A stretch of DNA of 6,704 nt from Firmicutes bacterium UBA3871. GTDB taxonomy: Bacteria > Bacillota > Clostridia > Peptostreptococcales > Anaerovoracaceae. Position numbers and translations under genes: made by a program. The stretch lies in contig DGGP01000077.1 in NCBI GenBank assembly GCA_002392265.1, positions 1 through 6,704 of the forward strand. Direction: 5' to 3'. Every line of letters begins with the position of its first letter. Positions within the stretch are counted from its first letter, which is position 1. Positions 1 to 5,520 of the stretch are shown here, piece after piece. The notes under the pieces were generated by a model that was not told the origin of the DNA, ran no database searches, and saw nothing but the letters and a program-made list of their open reading frames with translations.

Positions 1-158
1 CTGTGAAACATAGGGTCTATATAATCAGGTCCGCATTTGAATGCACCTACCTTTAATTGTCTGTTCACAAGTGCCTGCAGCACGGCACATGTTACCGTGG
101 TCTTGCCGCAGCCGCTGTTTGTGCCCGCAAAGAGCACTCTTGCCATTTTCTTTTTCAT
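1..158 (-). CDS. cbiA: Cobyrinate a,c-diamide synthase, N-terminal part (cut by window edge)
   Basis: CbiA/CobB makes the ATP- and glutamine-dependent amidations of the a and c side chains of cobyrinate, in the cytoplasm. Only the first 52 codons are visible; the gene continues past base 1. The product begins [20 protein letters not shown], whose [11 protein letters not shown] is the nucleotide-binding P-loop of the family, followed by the highly characteristic [13 protein letters not shown] stretch. The start could be the ATG at 158 or the in-frame ATG at 146; neither has a strong Shine-Dalgarno sequence, and 158 keeps a short lysine-rich tail. It lies 15 bases after the ATPase stop, so it is probably the next gene of the same transcript. 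The P-loop alone would fit other dethiobiotin-synthase-like enzymes such as CobQ, but the GPDYIDP sequence favours CbiA/CobB. Its presence ties the transporter operon to corrin synthesis. Confidence 0.92.
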   Translation of the reverse strand, partial: MKKKMARVLFAGTNSGCGKTTVTCAVLQALVNRQLKVGAFKCGPDYIDPMFH

Positions 159-173
159 TTTCTAATTCGAATT

Positions 174-947
174 CTACTCATAATCACTAAGCAAATGCGG
201 AAACCATTTCCGAAACGAACCGGTCTCCATCCCGTACAGCTTTTCTATGCTCATCTCCTTCACTACATCCTCCGGTGTGCCAAAGGCTGTGATTTTGCTA
301 TCGCCCACACAGATGATGAAATCCGAAGCCTTGAGCGCCAAATCTATTTCATGAAGTGACATGACAATTGTTGCTTTTTTTGTCCTCGCAAGCTCCTGCA
401 AAATCTCGAGAAGCTCCACCTTGTACCTGATGTCCAGATATGCCGTAGGCTCATCGAGCACCAGAATTTTCGGCTCCTGGCAAATCGCACGAGCCAGCAT
501 TATTCTCTGCCTCTGGCCATCGGAAAGTGTCATGAAATCCTGTCCCGCAAGCTCGAGAGCGTGAACCATGGCAAGTGCATCATTGACAGCCTTTTCGTCT
601 TCCCTTGTAAGCTTTCCGAACATGTTGGTATACGGATACCGCCCCATTGCGACAACCTCCGCACATGTCATCAGCTCCGGACGTATTCTCTCCGTCAGAA
701 CCACTGCCATATTCTGCGCCAGCATTTTAGGCTGCATACTGTAAAGCTCACAACCGCCGATATAGACACTACCACCTATTTTTTCAAGCTGCTTTGTAAC
801 AGTCTTTAATATCGTAGACTTTCCTGCACCGTTCGGGCCAATCAGGGTTAATATCTTTCCCTCTTCGAGTGCAATATTTATATCGTCAATCAGTGTCCTT
901 CCGTTATATCCTACAGAAAGGCCTTCGGTCTTGAAATATGCTTCCAT
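174..947 (-). CDS. ABC transporter ATP-binding protein, FecE/BtuD type
   Basis: This is the cytoplasmic ATPase that powers the neighbouring FecCD-type permease (257 aa, normal length). It has Walker A GPNGAGKST (residues 37-45), ABC signature LSDGQRQR (141-148), Walker B ILVLDEP (161-167), D-loop AYLD (169-172) and H-loop His199 in SLHE. The usual Q-loop glutamine is not found: the aligned stretch reads AVVLTER (81-87), with Thr85 at the expected place. This looks like a subfamily trait rather than damage, because every other motif is intact. The ATG at 947 is one base after the permease stop, and a full AGGAGG (954-959) lies inside the last permease codons, so translation is probably coupled. 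Family members import iron-siderophores, haem or cobalamin. Sequence alone cannot separate these; the riboswitch and CbiA favour a corrinoid or cobalt complex. Confidence 0.96.
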   Translation of the reverse strand: MEAYFKTEGLSVGYNGRTLIDDINIALEEGKILTLIGPNGAGKSTILKTVTKQLEKIGGSVYIGGCELYSMQPKMLAQNMAVVLTERIRPELMTCAEVVAMGRYPYTNMFGKLTREDEKAVNDALAMVHALELAGQDFMTLSDGQRQRIMLARAICQEPKILVLDEPTAYLDIRYKVELLEILQELARTKKATIVMSLHEIDLALKASDFIICVGDSKITAFGTPEDVVKEMSIEKLYGMETGSFRKWFPHLLSDYE

Positions 948-948
948 G

Positions 949-2055
949 CTAGCCCTCCTGCAGACGTCTGCGTTTTATCATCATATAAATAACTATTGGT
1001 GCGCCAAAGAATGCCGTTACCGTTCCTATTGTAAGCTCGGTCGGTGCGAACAGCGTCCTGGCAATCAAATCGCAAAGCATGCAGAATACCGCGCCGCAAA
1101 GAAATGAACCCGGAATTACGAAAATAGGCTTCGAGGATTTTAACAGGCTCCTTGTTATATGCGGAACTGCAATGCCGACAAAAGAGATTGGGCCGGCAAG
1201 CGCCGTAACACATGCAGAAAGCAGGCTCGAAAGAAGTATCAGAATAACTCTGAACGGCTTTACCCTGATTCCCATGCTGCGGGCATAGCCTTCACCAAGC
1301 GAGTAAGCCGAGATAGGCTTTGATAAAAGAAGAGCACACAAAAATCCCGGAATACACATTAAAAGAGCCGCCTCTACAAATCCCCAGTCAGCACCCGAAA
1401 AGGAACCCATCGACCAGTTTTTTAAGTTTACCACATCGTGATCCGCTGCAAAGTTTATGCAAAAATCGGTAACCGCATTACAGATATATCCGACCATAAT
1501 ACCAATTACGAGCAGCATTGACATACTCTTTACGTTCTGGGCAAACACAAGCACTATTCCGGTTACCAGAACAGAACCCAAAAAAGCGGCAAATATTATG
1601 GTAATTGAAGAAAGCGAGCCAATAAAAGGTGCAAGGAAAATCATTGTAATACCTACTATCATCTTTGCACCTGAAGAAATACCCAGTACAAAAGGCCCCG
1701 CTATCGGATTTCTGAAAAATACCTGAAGCAGATACCCTGAAACAGAAAGCGCACCTCCGAGAACAGCAGCCAGAATCATACGCGGCAGGCGTATGCTGAA
1801 TATAATCTGGCTTTCCGTGGATGCACGAACTACGCTGCCCAGCTCATCACTGTAATTTCCACCCGTTACAGCATTTAAAAAGCCGTATTTTGTGCCCTTC
1901 AAAAGCATTGAAGCTATATCGCCTCTTCCTACTGAAACAGAACCTGAGTTTATATTCAGGATTATCGCAACGACAAATAAAGCGGCGAGAAATATCATTA
2001 CCGCAATAAATCTGGCAGCACTGCCTATTTTTTTTGTCTCAATCGTTTCCGCCAT
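949..2055 (-). CDS. ABC transporter permease, FecCD/BtuC family
   Basis: This is an integral membrane subunit of a metal-chelate, haem or cobalamin importer (368 aa, slightly long for the family). Hydrophobic segments run from about residue 14 to 358, consistent with the ten-helix BtuC fold. Family motifs are clear: RLPRMILAAVLGGALSVSGY (89-108) leading into QVFFRNPIAGPFVLGISSGA (111-130), and GPISFVGIAVPHITR (288-302) before the last helices. The stretch between the first helix and RLPR (about 36-88) is longer than is typical and predicted to be extracytoplasmic, where it could touch the binding protein. The ATG at 2055 is fixed by an in-frame TAA two codons upstream; its ribosome-binding site is weak (TTAAGGC just before ATG). 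A terminator-like hairpin separates it from the binding-protein gene. The substrate is inferred from context only. Confidence 0.96.
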   Translation of the reverse strand: MAETIETKKIGSAARFIAVMIFLAALFVVAIILNINSGSVSVGRGDIASMLLKGTKYGFLNAVTGGNYSDELGSVVRASTESQIIFSIRLPRMILAAVLGGALSVSGYLLQVFFRNPIAGPFVLGISSGAKMIVGITMIFLAPFIGSLSSITIIFAAFLGSVLVTGIVLVFAQNVKSMSMLLVIGIMVGYICNAVTDFCINFAADHDVVNLKNWSMGSFSGADWGFVEAALLMCIPGFLCALLLSKPISAYSLGEGYARSMGIRVKPFRVILILLSSLLSACVTALAGPISFVGIAVPHITRSLLKSSKPIFVIPGSFLCGAVFCMLCDLIARTLFAPTELTIGTVTAFFGAPIVIYMMIKRRRLQEG

Positions 2056-2079
2056 GCCTTAACCGTTCTTTCTAATTGC

Positions 2080-2106
2080 AAAAAGCTGTCGCTATATGGC
2101 GACAGC
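2080..2106 (-). terminator. Terminator-like hairpin inside the operon
   Basis: On the minus strand the RNA would form a perfect 8-bp stem GCTGTCGC/GCGACAGC (arms 2099-2106 and 2085-2092) with a six-base loop, directly followed by five Ts (2084-2080). It starts five bases after the stop codon of the substrate-binding protein gene and ends 25 bases before the permease ATG. The stem is GC-rich but short and the T-run is brief, so partial termination or a 3'-end-stabilising stem is more likely than a complete stop. No promoter was recognised between it and the permease gene. Confidence 0.6.
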
Positions 2107-2111
2107 CGTGA

Positions 2112-3248
2112 TTACTTTAACCTGTAAAGGTATGGAAGCTCGTCGAGGTCGTCTGCTTCGCCCGAAAAGACTTTTCGAAAGCTTTCGACCATCTCACCCA
2201 GCCTCGTGGTTTCCTGGTACATATTCTGTTCAGTACACCAGACATTCCCTTCCTTTACGGCACTAAACTCCTTGAGGAGCGAGCTTTTCGCAAAGAGTCC
2301 TGCCATATCCTTCACTTCTCCGCCAATTGTACTGTTGTAAATTATATAATCAGCATCCTTTGCAGCCGCAAAGAAGCTCTCCATTTCAAGGTTTACGGTC
2401 GCTGTGACCTTTTCGGGATCCCCGATATTATCAAAAACATATTTACCGCCCGCAAGAGCTATCATTTTGCTGACATAGTCTCCGGACTTCCTCACGACTG
2501 CATTTCCTGAAGAAGAGATGTAGAAAAACGCAACAGTCTTTCCCGTAGGTTCACCCATTTCTGCGCGCGCAAGATATTCCTTTTGCTCATCAAACAGTTC
2601 TTCGGCCTTTTCTTCCTCCCCCAGTATGGTGCCGTAGAGCTTTATCCATTCCGTGCGTCCGAGCGGATGGCCCTCGAGACTCGACTGATCCATGAATACA
2701 GGAATACCGAGCTCCTCGAGCTTTCCCTTTACTTCAGTCGCATGGCTTATCATCATCGACTCAATTGCTACACTGCAGCCCTCGGACAAAAGAAGCTCGT
2801 AGTCGGGCTGGCTGTATTTCCCCGCATAGATGATATCTCCGGCCTCCATTGCTTTCCTGGCGTTTTCAATATACCAGCCGTCGGCTTTAGTCCCCGAAAG
2901 CCGCACTGCATCAAGCCTGCCAAGCCCATCAAAAAGGCACATTGCAGATGTTGCAGCGAGGTAAATATTTTCCAGAGGCTGCTTTAACACTACTATGTCA
3001 CCTCCAACCGTTTTCGGAACATCCTTCTCTTTCGGAACGACCAAAAATCTGCTGCCGTCATTAAGCGTTATCAGACTGTAGCCGCCTTCATAATAGTCTA
3101 TTGCAAATTTGTCCGCATAGTCAAGCTGCATACTGCCTGTCAATGCGAGGCTGCCAAGCGGGGAATCTCCGACTGTGTTATCCCCGCAGCCTGCAAATAC
3201 GGCAAGCATCAAGGCGATAATCAGGATCGGAGATAATAACCTTTTCAT
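2112..3248 (-). CDS. Substrate-binding lipoprotein of a FecB/BtuF-type ABC importer
   Basis: This protein captures the ligand at the outer face of the membrane and delivers it to the permease encoded next (378 aa). The N-terminus is a lipoprotein signal: MKRLL, a hydrophobic run, then VFAGC with Cys21 as lipidation site. The body has the layout of the periplasmic-binding-protein family 2 (TroA-like) fold: an N-terminal lobe with IENARKAMEAGDIIYAGKYS and DYELLLSEGCSVAIES, then GIPVFMDQSSLEGHPLGRTE at the hinge region, a long helix (ILGEEEKAEELFDEQKEYL), and a C-terminal lobe with ALAGGKYVFDNIGD and DADYIIYNSTIGG. The GHPLGRTEWIKLYG stretch resembles clostridial iron-complex or corrinoid binding proteins. 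The ATG at 3248 follows a GGAG that lies inside the last two codons of the upstream gene, five bases away, so the two are probably translationally coupled. Ligand unknown. Confidence 0.93.
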   Translation of the reverse strand: MKRLLSPILIIALMLAVFAGCGDNTVGDSPLGSLALTGSMQLDYADKFAIDYYEGGYSLITLNDGSRFLVVPKEKDVPKTVGGDIVVLKQPLENIYLAATSAMCLFDGLGRLDAVRLSGTKADGWYIENARKAMEAGDIIYAGKYSQPDYELLLSEGCSVAIESMMISHATEVKGKLEELGIPVFMDQSSLEGHPLGRTEWIKLYGTILGEEEKAEELFDEQKEYLARAEMGEPTGKTVAFFYISSSGNAVVRKSGDYVSKMIALAGGKYVFDNIGDPEKVTATVNLEMESFFAAAKDADYIIYNSTIGGEVKDMAGLFAKSSLLKEFSAVKEGNVWCTEQNMYQETTRLGEMVESFRKVFSGEADDLDELPYLYRLK

Positions 3249-3253
3249 CAGTC

Positions 3254-4069
3254 CTACTCCTCGGTAATGGTGCTGCTGTCAAAATGCAGAGTATAGTCAA
3301 CCAGATGTGGCTCGCTCATCGCTGTGGTCAGAGCGCTTACCGCCATATCCTTATCAAGTTCAACCGGAATAATCATCCTGGAATTGCCCTCGGTATTAAC
3401 CTTGTCATACTGAGTGCCATTCACAATCATGTATTCGTAGTGCTCACTGCTCCATACGATTTCTGCCTTGTATTCACCGTTTTCGACGATAAGCTTTGCA
3501 GGGGACTCAATGCTTGCCCTGCCGGAGCCGCCTGTCATTGTAACTTCGATTGTATATTCGCCGTCCGGTACCATAAAACTGCTTAGGTACATATCAAAAT
3601 TAACAAGATTCGAAACCTTTACCTTGTGATCGTACCACTTGCCCTTTGTACCGATCAGAGCAAGGTCAAATTCCTCGTCAATTGCCGGCACCGGAACATC
3701 AAATGCATATACCTCTTCCGTCATTCCATCCGGATATGTAACCTCCTCGACAGTAGGATTAATTAGCTCTGCGCCCTCTTTCTGCGCATCCTCTGCAAGT
3801 CCGAGATATAGATTTACGATGTTCTTTGTCGGCATTACGATGTGAATTGTCATAAAGCCGTTTTCCACTGTAAGCACGCCTCTGCCTTCATAAACCTCGT
3901 TTACATGGAACATTGAGTTATCGGTTGTAAAATCGGCAAAGTATGTGCCGTCATCCACCGGAGCGTTTCCTCTCGCCTGCACATCATCCGCAGGTGCGCT
4001 GCCGCAGCCTGCAAAAAGTGCCATCACAAGCACCAATACAGCAAGTACCGATAATAATCTTTTTTTCAT
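3254..4069 (-). CDS. Two-module surface lipoprotein of unknown function
   Basis: Function not recognised. The product (271 aa from the ATG at 4069) has a lipoprotein signal, MKKRLLSV... MALFAGC, with Cys22 as lipidation site. A short acidic linker follows, then two beta-rich modules that each open with a D-G-x-Y turn: the first at about 38-155 (DGTYFADFTTDNSMF, later MTIHIVMPTKNIVNLYLG), the second at about 167-262 (DGEYTIEVTMTGGSGRASIE, later IVWSSEHYEYMIVNG). The layout (short strands, repeated LTVENG/LIVENG, aromatic and His/Met residues in strand ends) recalls NEAT-type haem-binding beta-sandwiches, but I cannot assign the family. Candidate ligand residues include His74, His148, His210 and Tyr211/Tyr213. 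A GTG at 4081 would add four residues; ATG-4069 is preferred because it gives a classical signal and has GTGAG eight bases upstream. Its place between the chelatase and the binding protein suggests capture or hand-over of the same ligand. Confidence 0.85.
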   Translation of the reverse strand: MKKRLLSVLAVLVLVMALFAGCGSAPADDVQARGNAPVDDGTYFADFTTDNSMFHVNEVYEGRGVLTVENGFMTIHIVMPTKNIVNLYLGLAEDAQKEGAELINPTVEEVTYPDGMTEEVYAFDVPVPAIDEEFDLALIGTKGKWYDHKVKVSNLVNFDMYLSSFMVPDGEYTIEVTMTGGSGRASIESPAKLIVENGEYKAEIVWSSEHYEYMIVNGTQYDKVNTEGNSRMIIPVELDKDMAVSALTTAMSEPHLVDYTLHFDSSTITEE

Positions 4070-4129
4070 TTCTTTTCTCACTTTCTTTTATTGATATAAA
4101 AATTTATAGTATGTCTTTTTACCAAATAC

Positions 4130-4167
4130 ATTTATCTAAAGGCGGCTATCTCCGTCCTTAGATAAAT
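4130..4167 (-). repeat. Long inverted repeat / stem-loop upstream of the two-module lipoprotein gene
   Basis: The outer arms ATTTATCTAA/TTAGATAAAT are perfect complements. They continue inward through GG/CC and CGG/CCG with one bulged A on each side, closing on a six-base loop (AGATAG on the minus strand), about 15 base pairs in all. No T-run follows on either strand, so it does not look like an intrinsic terminator. It lies 60 to 98 bases upstream of the ATG at 4069. It could be a leader RNA structure or, as DNA, an operator of dyad symmetry; no known box (Fur, MntR, NikR) is recognised. Confidence 0.55.
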
Positions 4168-4181
4168 ATACTTATTATACA

Positions 4182-4209
4182 AGTGGCTGCGTGAAACCAC
4201 GCAGCCACT
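4182..4209 (-). terminator. Strong GC-rich hairpin after the chelatase gene
   Basis: A perfect 12-bp stem (AGTGGCTGCGTG/CACGCAGCCACT) with a four-base loop begins 17 bases past the chelatase stop codon. On the minus strand it is followed by TGTATAATAAG, which is T-poor, so it is not a textbook intrinsic terminator. It may halt exonucleases, terminate partially or mark an mRNA processing point. The stem is symmetrical, so the same hairpin would form on a plus-strand transcript. Confidence 0.5.
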
Positions 4210-4212
4210 ACT

Positions 4213-4227
4213 ATAGGTTTCACCTAT
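4213..4227 (-). repeat. Small hairpin overlapping the chelatase stop codon
   Basis: The arms ATAGGT/ACCTAT form a 6-bp stem with a three-base loop, starting at the last base of the TAA stop (4227-4229). Within it the minus-strand GTGAAACC is an exact 8-base complement of GGTTTCAC in the apex of the following 12-bp hairpin, so the two structures could compete with or kiss each other. Confidence 0.4.
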
Positions 4228-5408
4228 TAGATTCCGGCAATTGCAACCTGAGTGTGAGCAATGTAAAGCTCCTGGTTTGCCGCGATTCTGCCAAGGCCTA
4301 AGATCTGGCAGTCGATGGAATCAAACGCACCGGATGCTGTGAACATGCTAATCCAGGACTCTTCGTCTTCAGGGTCTGCCATGTCGTTGTTAGCGTGGTC
4401 GCCTGCAACTACCATGAGCGGACGAAGGATAACCTTTGTAAATCCTGCGTTCTTTACAGCTTCGATGACATTTTCGCAAGCTGTCTCTTCAGGCTCGCCT
4501 TCAACAGTTCCGATAAATACATTGTCATAACCGAGGGTATTCATCTGAGTCTGCATCTGAGTATATGTAACCTTTGCAGTATGGGAAGTTCCGTGTCCCA
4601 TGAATACGTATGCAACGCCGTCTGCTGCTGCAGCTGCTGTGTCGGAGTAACCGCTTACAGCGAGTGCATCTGCAACTACGTTCTTTGCAACTGCTTCCTT
4701 GTCAGGATTGATTGTCTGACCGTCAGCACCAACGATTCCGAGAAGTGGCTCTGCAATTACGATGTTTTCGATTTCATCACTGTAATCGTTAACTGCTGCG
4801 CAAAGCTCGTCGTATTCTGCACCCTGCATCAGGTGTGTAGGCTGCACTACGAGGTTCTTAACGCCGTTAGCAACTGCTCTTTCAAGAGCCTGATTCATGT
4901 TGTCGATTTTTTCGTTATCTCTTGCCTGGATGTGATTAATGATAATCTGAGCTGTAAATGCACGTCTAACCGACCATTCAGGATAAGCTGCCTGAATAGC
5001 ATCTTCGATTCCCTTGATGTCAGCAACGCGGCTGTCGTTAAAGGAAGTACCGAAGCTTACTACGAGGATTTCGTTTTCGCCGATATCATCAGCATTTCTA
5101 GGATCGTCCTTTGAAGCATCGCCTGTATCTCTACCGAAATAATCAGGATCTGCAAACTCGCCTTCAACGAGCTCCTTCTGTGCATCTGTTAATGCATCCC
5201 ATGCTTCCTTTGCTGCTGCACACTGCGCGTCTGTATCCTCTGTCCATTCCTGAACATAGATTGCATCGATGAGTGCTGCTACTGCGTCAGCTGCAGCCTG
5301 GTCATCATCGCCATTATCTGCAGGAGCTGCATCTCCGCATGCTACCATACAAAATACCATGCAAAGAGCCATCACGATTGCGAAGAATTTTTTGAGATTG
5401 AAATTCAT
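4227..5408 (-). CDS. cbiK: Exported (lipoprotein) sirohydrochlorin cobaltochelatase, CbiK family
   Basis: CbiK inserts Co2+ into sirohydrochlorin, the first committed step of anaerobic B12 synthesis, usually in the cytoplasm. This 393-aa form is longer than the roughly 260-300 aa family norm. It has a signal peptide ending FCMVAC (lipid Cys24), an acidic linker, and a small helical module at about 36-85 with AWDALTDAQKELV, a motif seen as a spacer in Firmicutes and actinobacterial surface proteins. The chelatase domain spans about 107-393: VVSFGTSF, RRAFTA, QPTHLMQGAEYD with candidate metal ligand His192, AEPLLG with Glu220, FMGHGTSH with His272, TVEGEPEE, and PLMVVAGDHANNDM. All expected catalytic positions appear kept, so it should be active. 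Start: ATG-5408 has GGAGGTC eight bases upstream; the in-frame ATG at 5423 overlaps that site. It is the first gene after the riboswitch. Desulfovibrio has a periplasmic CbiK paralogue, a precedent for export. Confidence 0.94.
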   Translation of the reverse strand: MNFNLKKFFAIVMALCMVFCMVACGDAAPADNGDDDQAAADAVAALIDAIYVQEWTEDTDAQCAAAKEAWDALTDAQKELVEGEFADPDYFGRDTGDASKDDPRNADDIGENEILVVSFGTSFNDSRVADIKGIEDAIQAAYPEWSVRRAFTAQIIINHIQARDNEKIDNMNQALERAVANGVKNLVVQPTHLMQGAEYDELCAAVNDYSDEIENIVIAEPLLGIVGADGQTINPDKEAVAKNVVADALAVSGYSDTAAAAADGVAYVFMGHGTSHTAKVTYTQMQTQMNTLGYDNVFIGTVEGEPEETACENVIEAVKNAGFTKVILRPLMVVAGDHANNDMADPEDEESWISMFTASGAFDSIDCQILGLGRIAANQELYIAHTQVAIAGI

Positions 5409-5414
5409 TTTTCT

Positions 5415-5421
5415 GACCTCC
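5415..5421 (-). promoter_or_regulatory. Shine-Dalgarno site of the chelatase gene
   Basis: GGAGGTC ends seven bases before the ATG at 5408 and settles the start choice against the in-frame ATG at 5423, which overlaps it. The eight bases GGAGGTCA (5414-5421) can pair, with three G-U wobbles, to TGGCCTTT (5453-5460) in the leader. Ribosome access could therefore be blocked in the B12-bound state. Confidence 0.75.
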
Positions 5422-5435
5422 ATAAAAATAGAAAA

Positions 5436-5517
5436 AATAATATATTATTCTGAAAGGCCACCTGCTCAATTTTGTTTTTGGCAACAAAACAATCTATCCT
5501 TGTACTCGCAGGATAGA
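5436..5517 (-). promoter_or_regulatory. Structured expression platform between riboswitch and chelatase gene
   Basis: This covers the leader between the aptamer and the ribosome-binding site. Right after the aptamer is an 8-bp hairpin TCTATCCT/AGGATAGA (5517-5510 with 5500-5493) with a nine-base loop, in the position of the P13/L13 hairpin of cobalamin riboswitches. Next is a 7-bp A/T hairpin TTTTGTT/AACAAAA (5489-5483 with 5476-5470). Then come AGCAGGT (5466-5460), complementary to ACCTGCT of the aptamer's 3' end (5534-5528), TGGCCTTT (5460-5453), and an A/T palindrome (5449-5436). There is no GC-rich stem followed by a T-run, so control of translation is more likely than of termination. Confidence 0.6.
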
Positions 5518-5520
5518 ATT

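Noticed and set aside
911..1213. Minus-strand open frame overlapping the 3' end of the permease gene
   Set aside because: Out of frame with both the permease and the ATPase, whose motifs occupy the same bases; no recognisable protein features.
2583..2987. Plus-strand open frame (134 codons) opposite the binding-protein gene
   Set aside because: Antisense to a well-supported gene, no ribosome-binding site and a composition that is not protein-like.
4070..4081. GTG at 4081 as start of the two-module lipoprotein
   Set aside because: The ATG at 4069 gives a standard lipoprotein signal and better Shine-Dalgarno spacing; the GTG overlaps the likely ribosome-binding site.
4174..4179. TATAAT on the minus strand as a -10 box of an internal promoter
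   Set aside because: The bases 17 upstream (GCGTGG) do not resemble a -35 box and lie inside the 12-bp hairpin; no extended -10 TG is present.
4395..5114. Long plus-strand open frame (239 codons) opposite the chelatase gene
   Set aside because: It lies wholly antisense to a gene with clear CbiK motifs, has no ribosome-binding site or recognisable domain, and is explained by codon bias of the real gene.
4227..5408. Exported chelatase as ferrochelatase (HemH) or short CbiX/SirB
   Set aside because: The MGHGT, QPTH-MQG-EYD and PLMVVAGDHANNDM motifs and the length are those of CbiK, not HemH or CbiX.
5409..5423. ATG at 5423 as start of the chelatase
   Set aside because: This ATG overlaps the GGAGGTC that serves the ATG at 5408.
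5436..5449. A/T palindrome before a T-rich run as intrinsic terminator of the riboswitch
   Set aside because: The stem has no G-C pairs and almost no room for a loop, so it would be too weak to terminate; the ribosome-binding-site model fits better.
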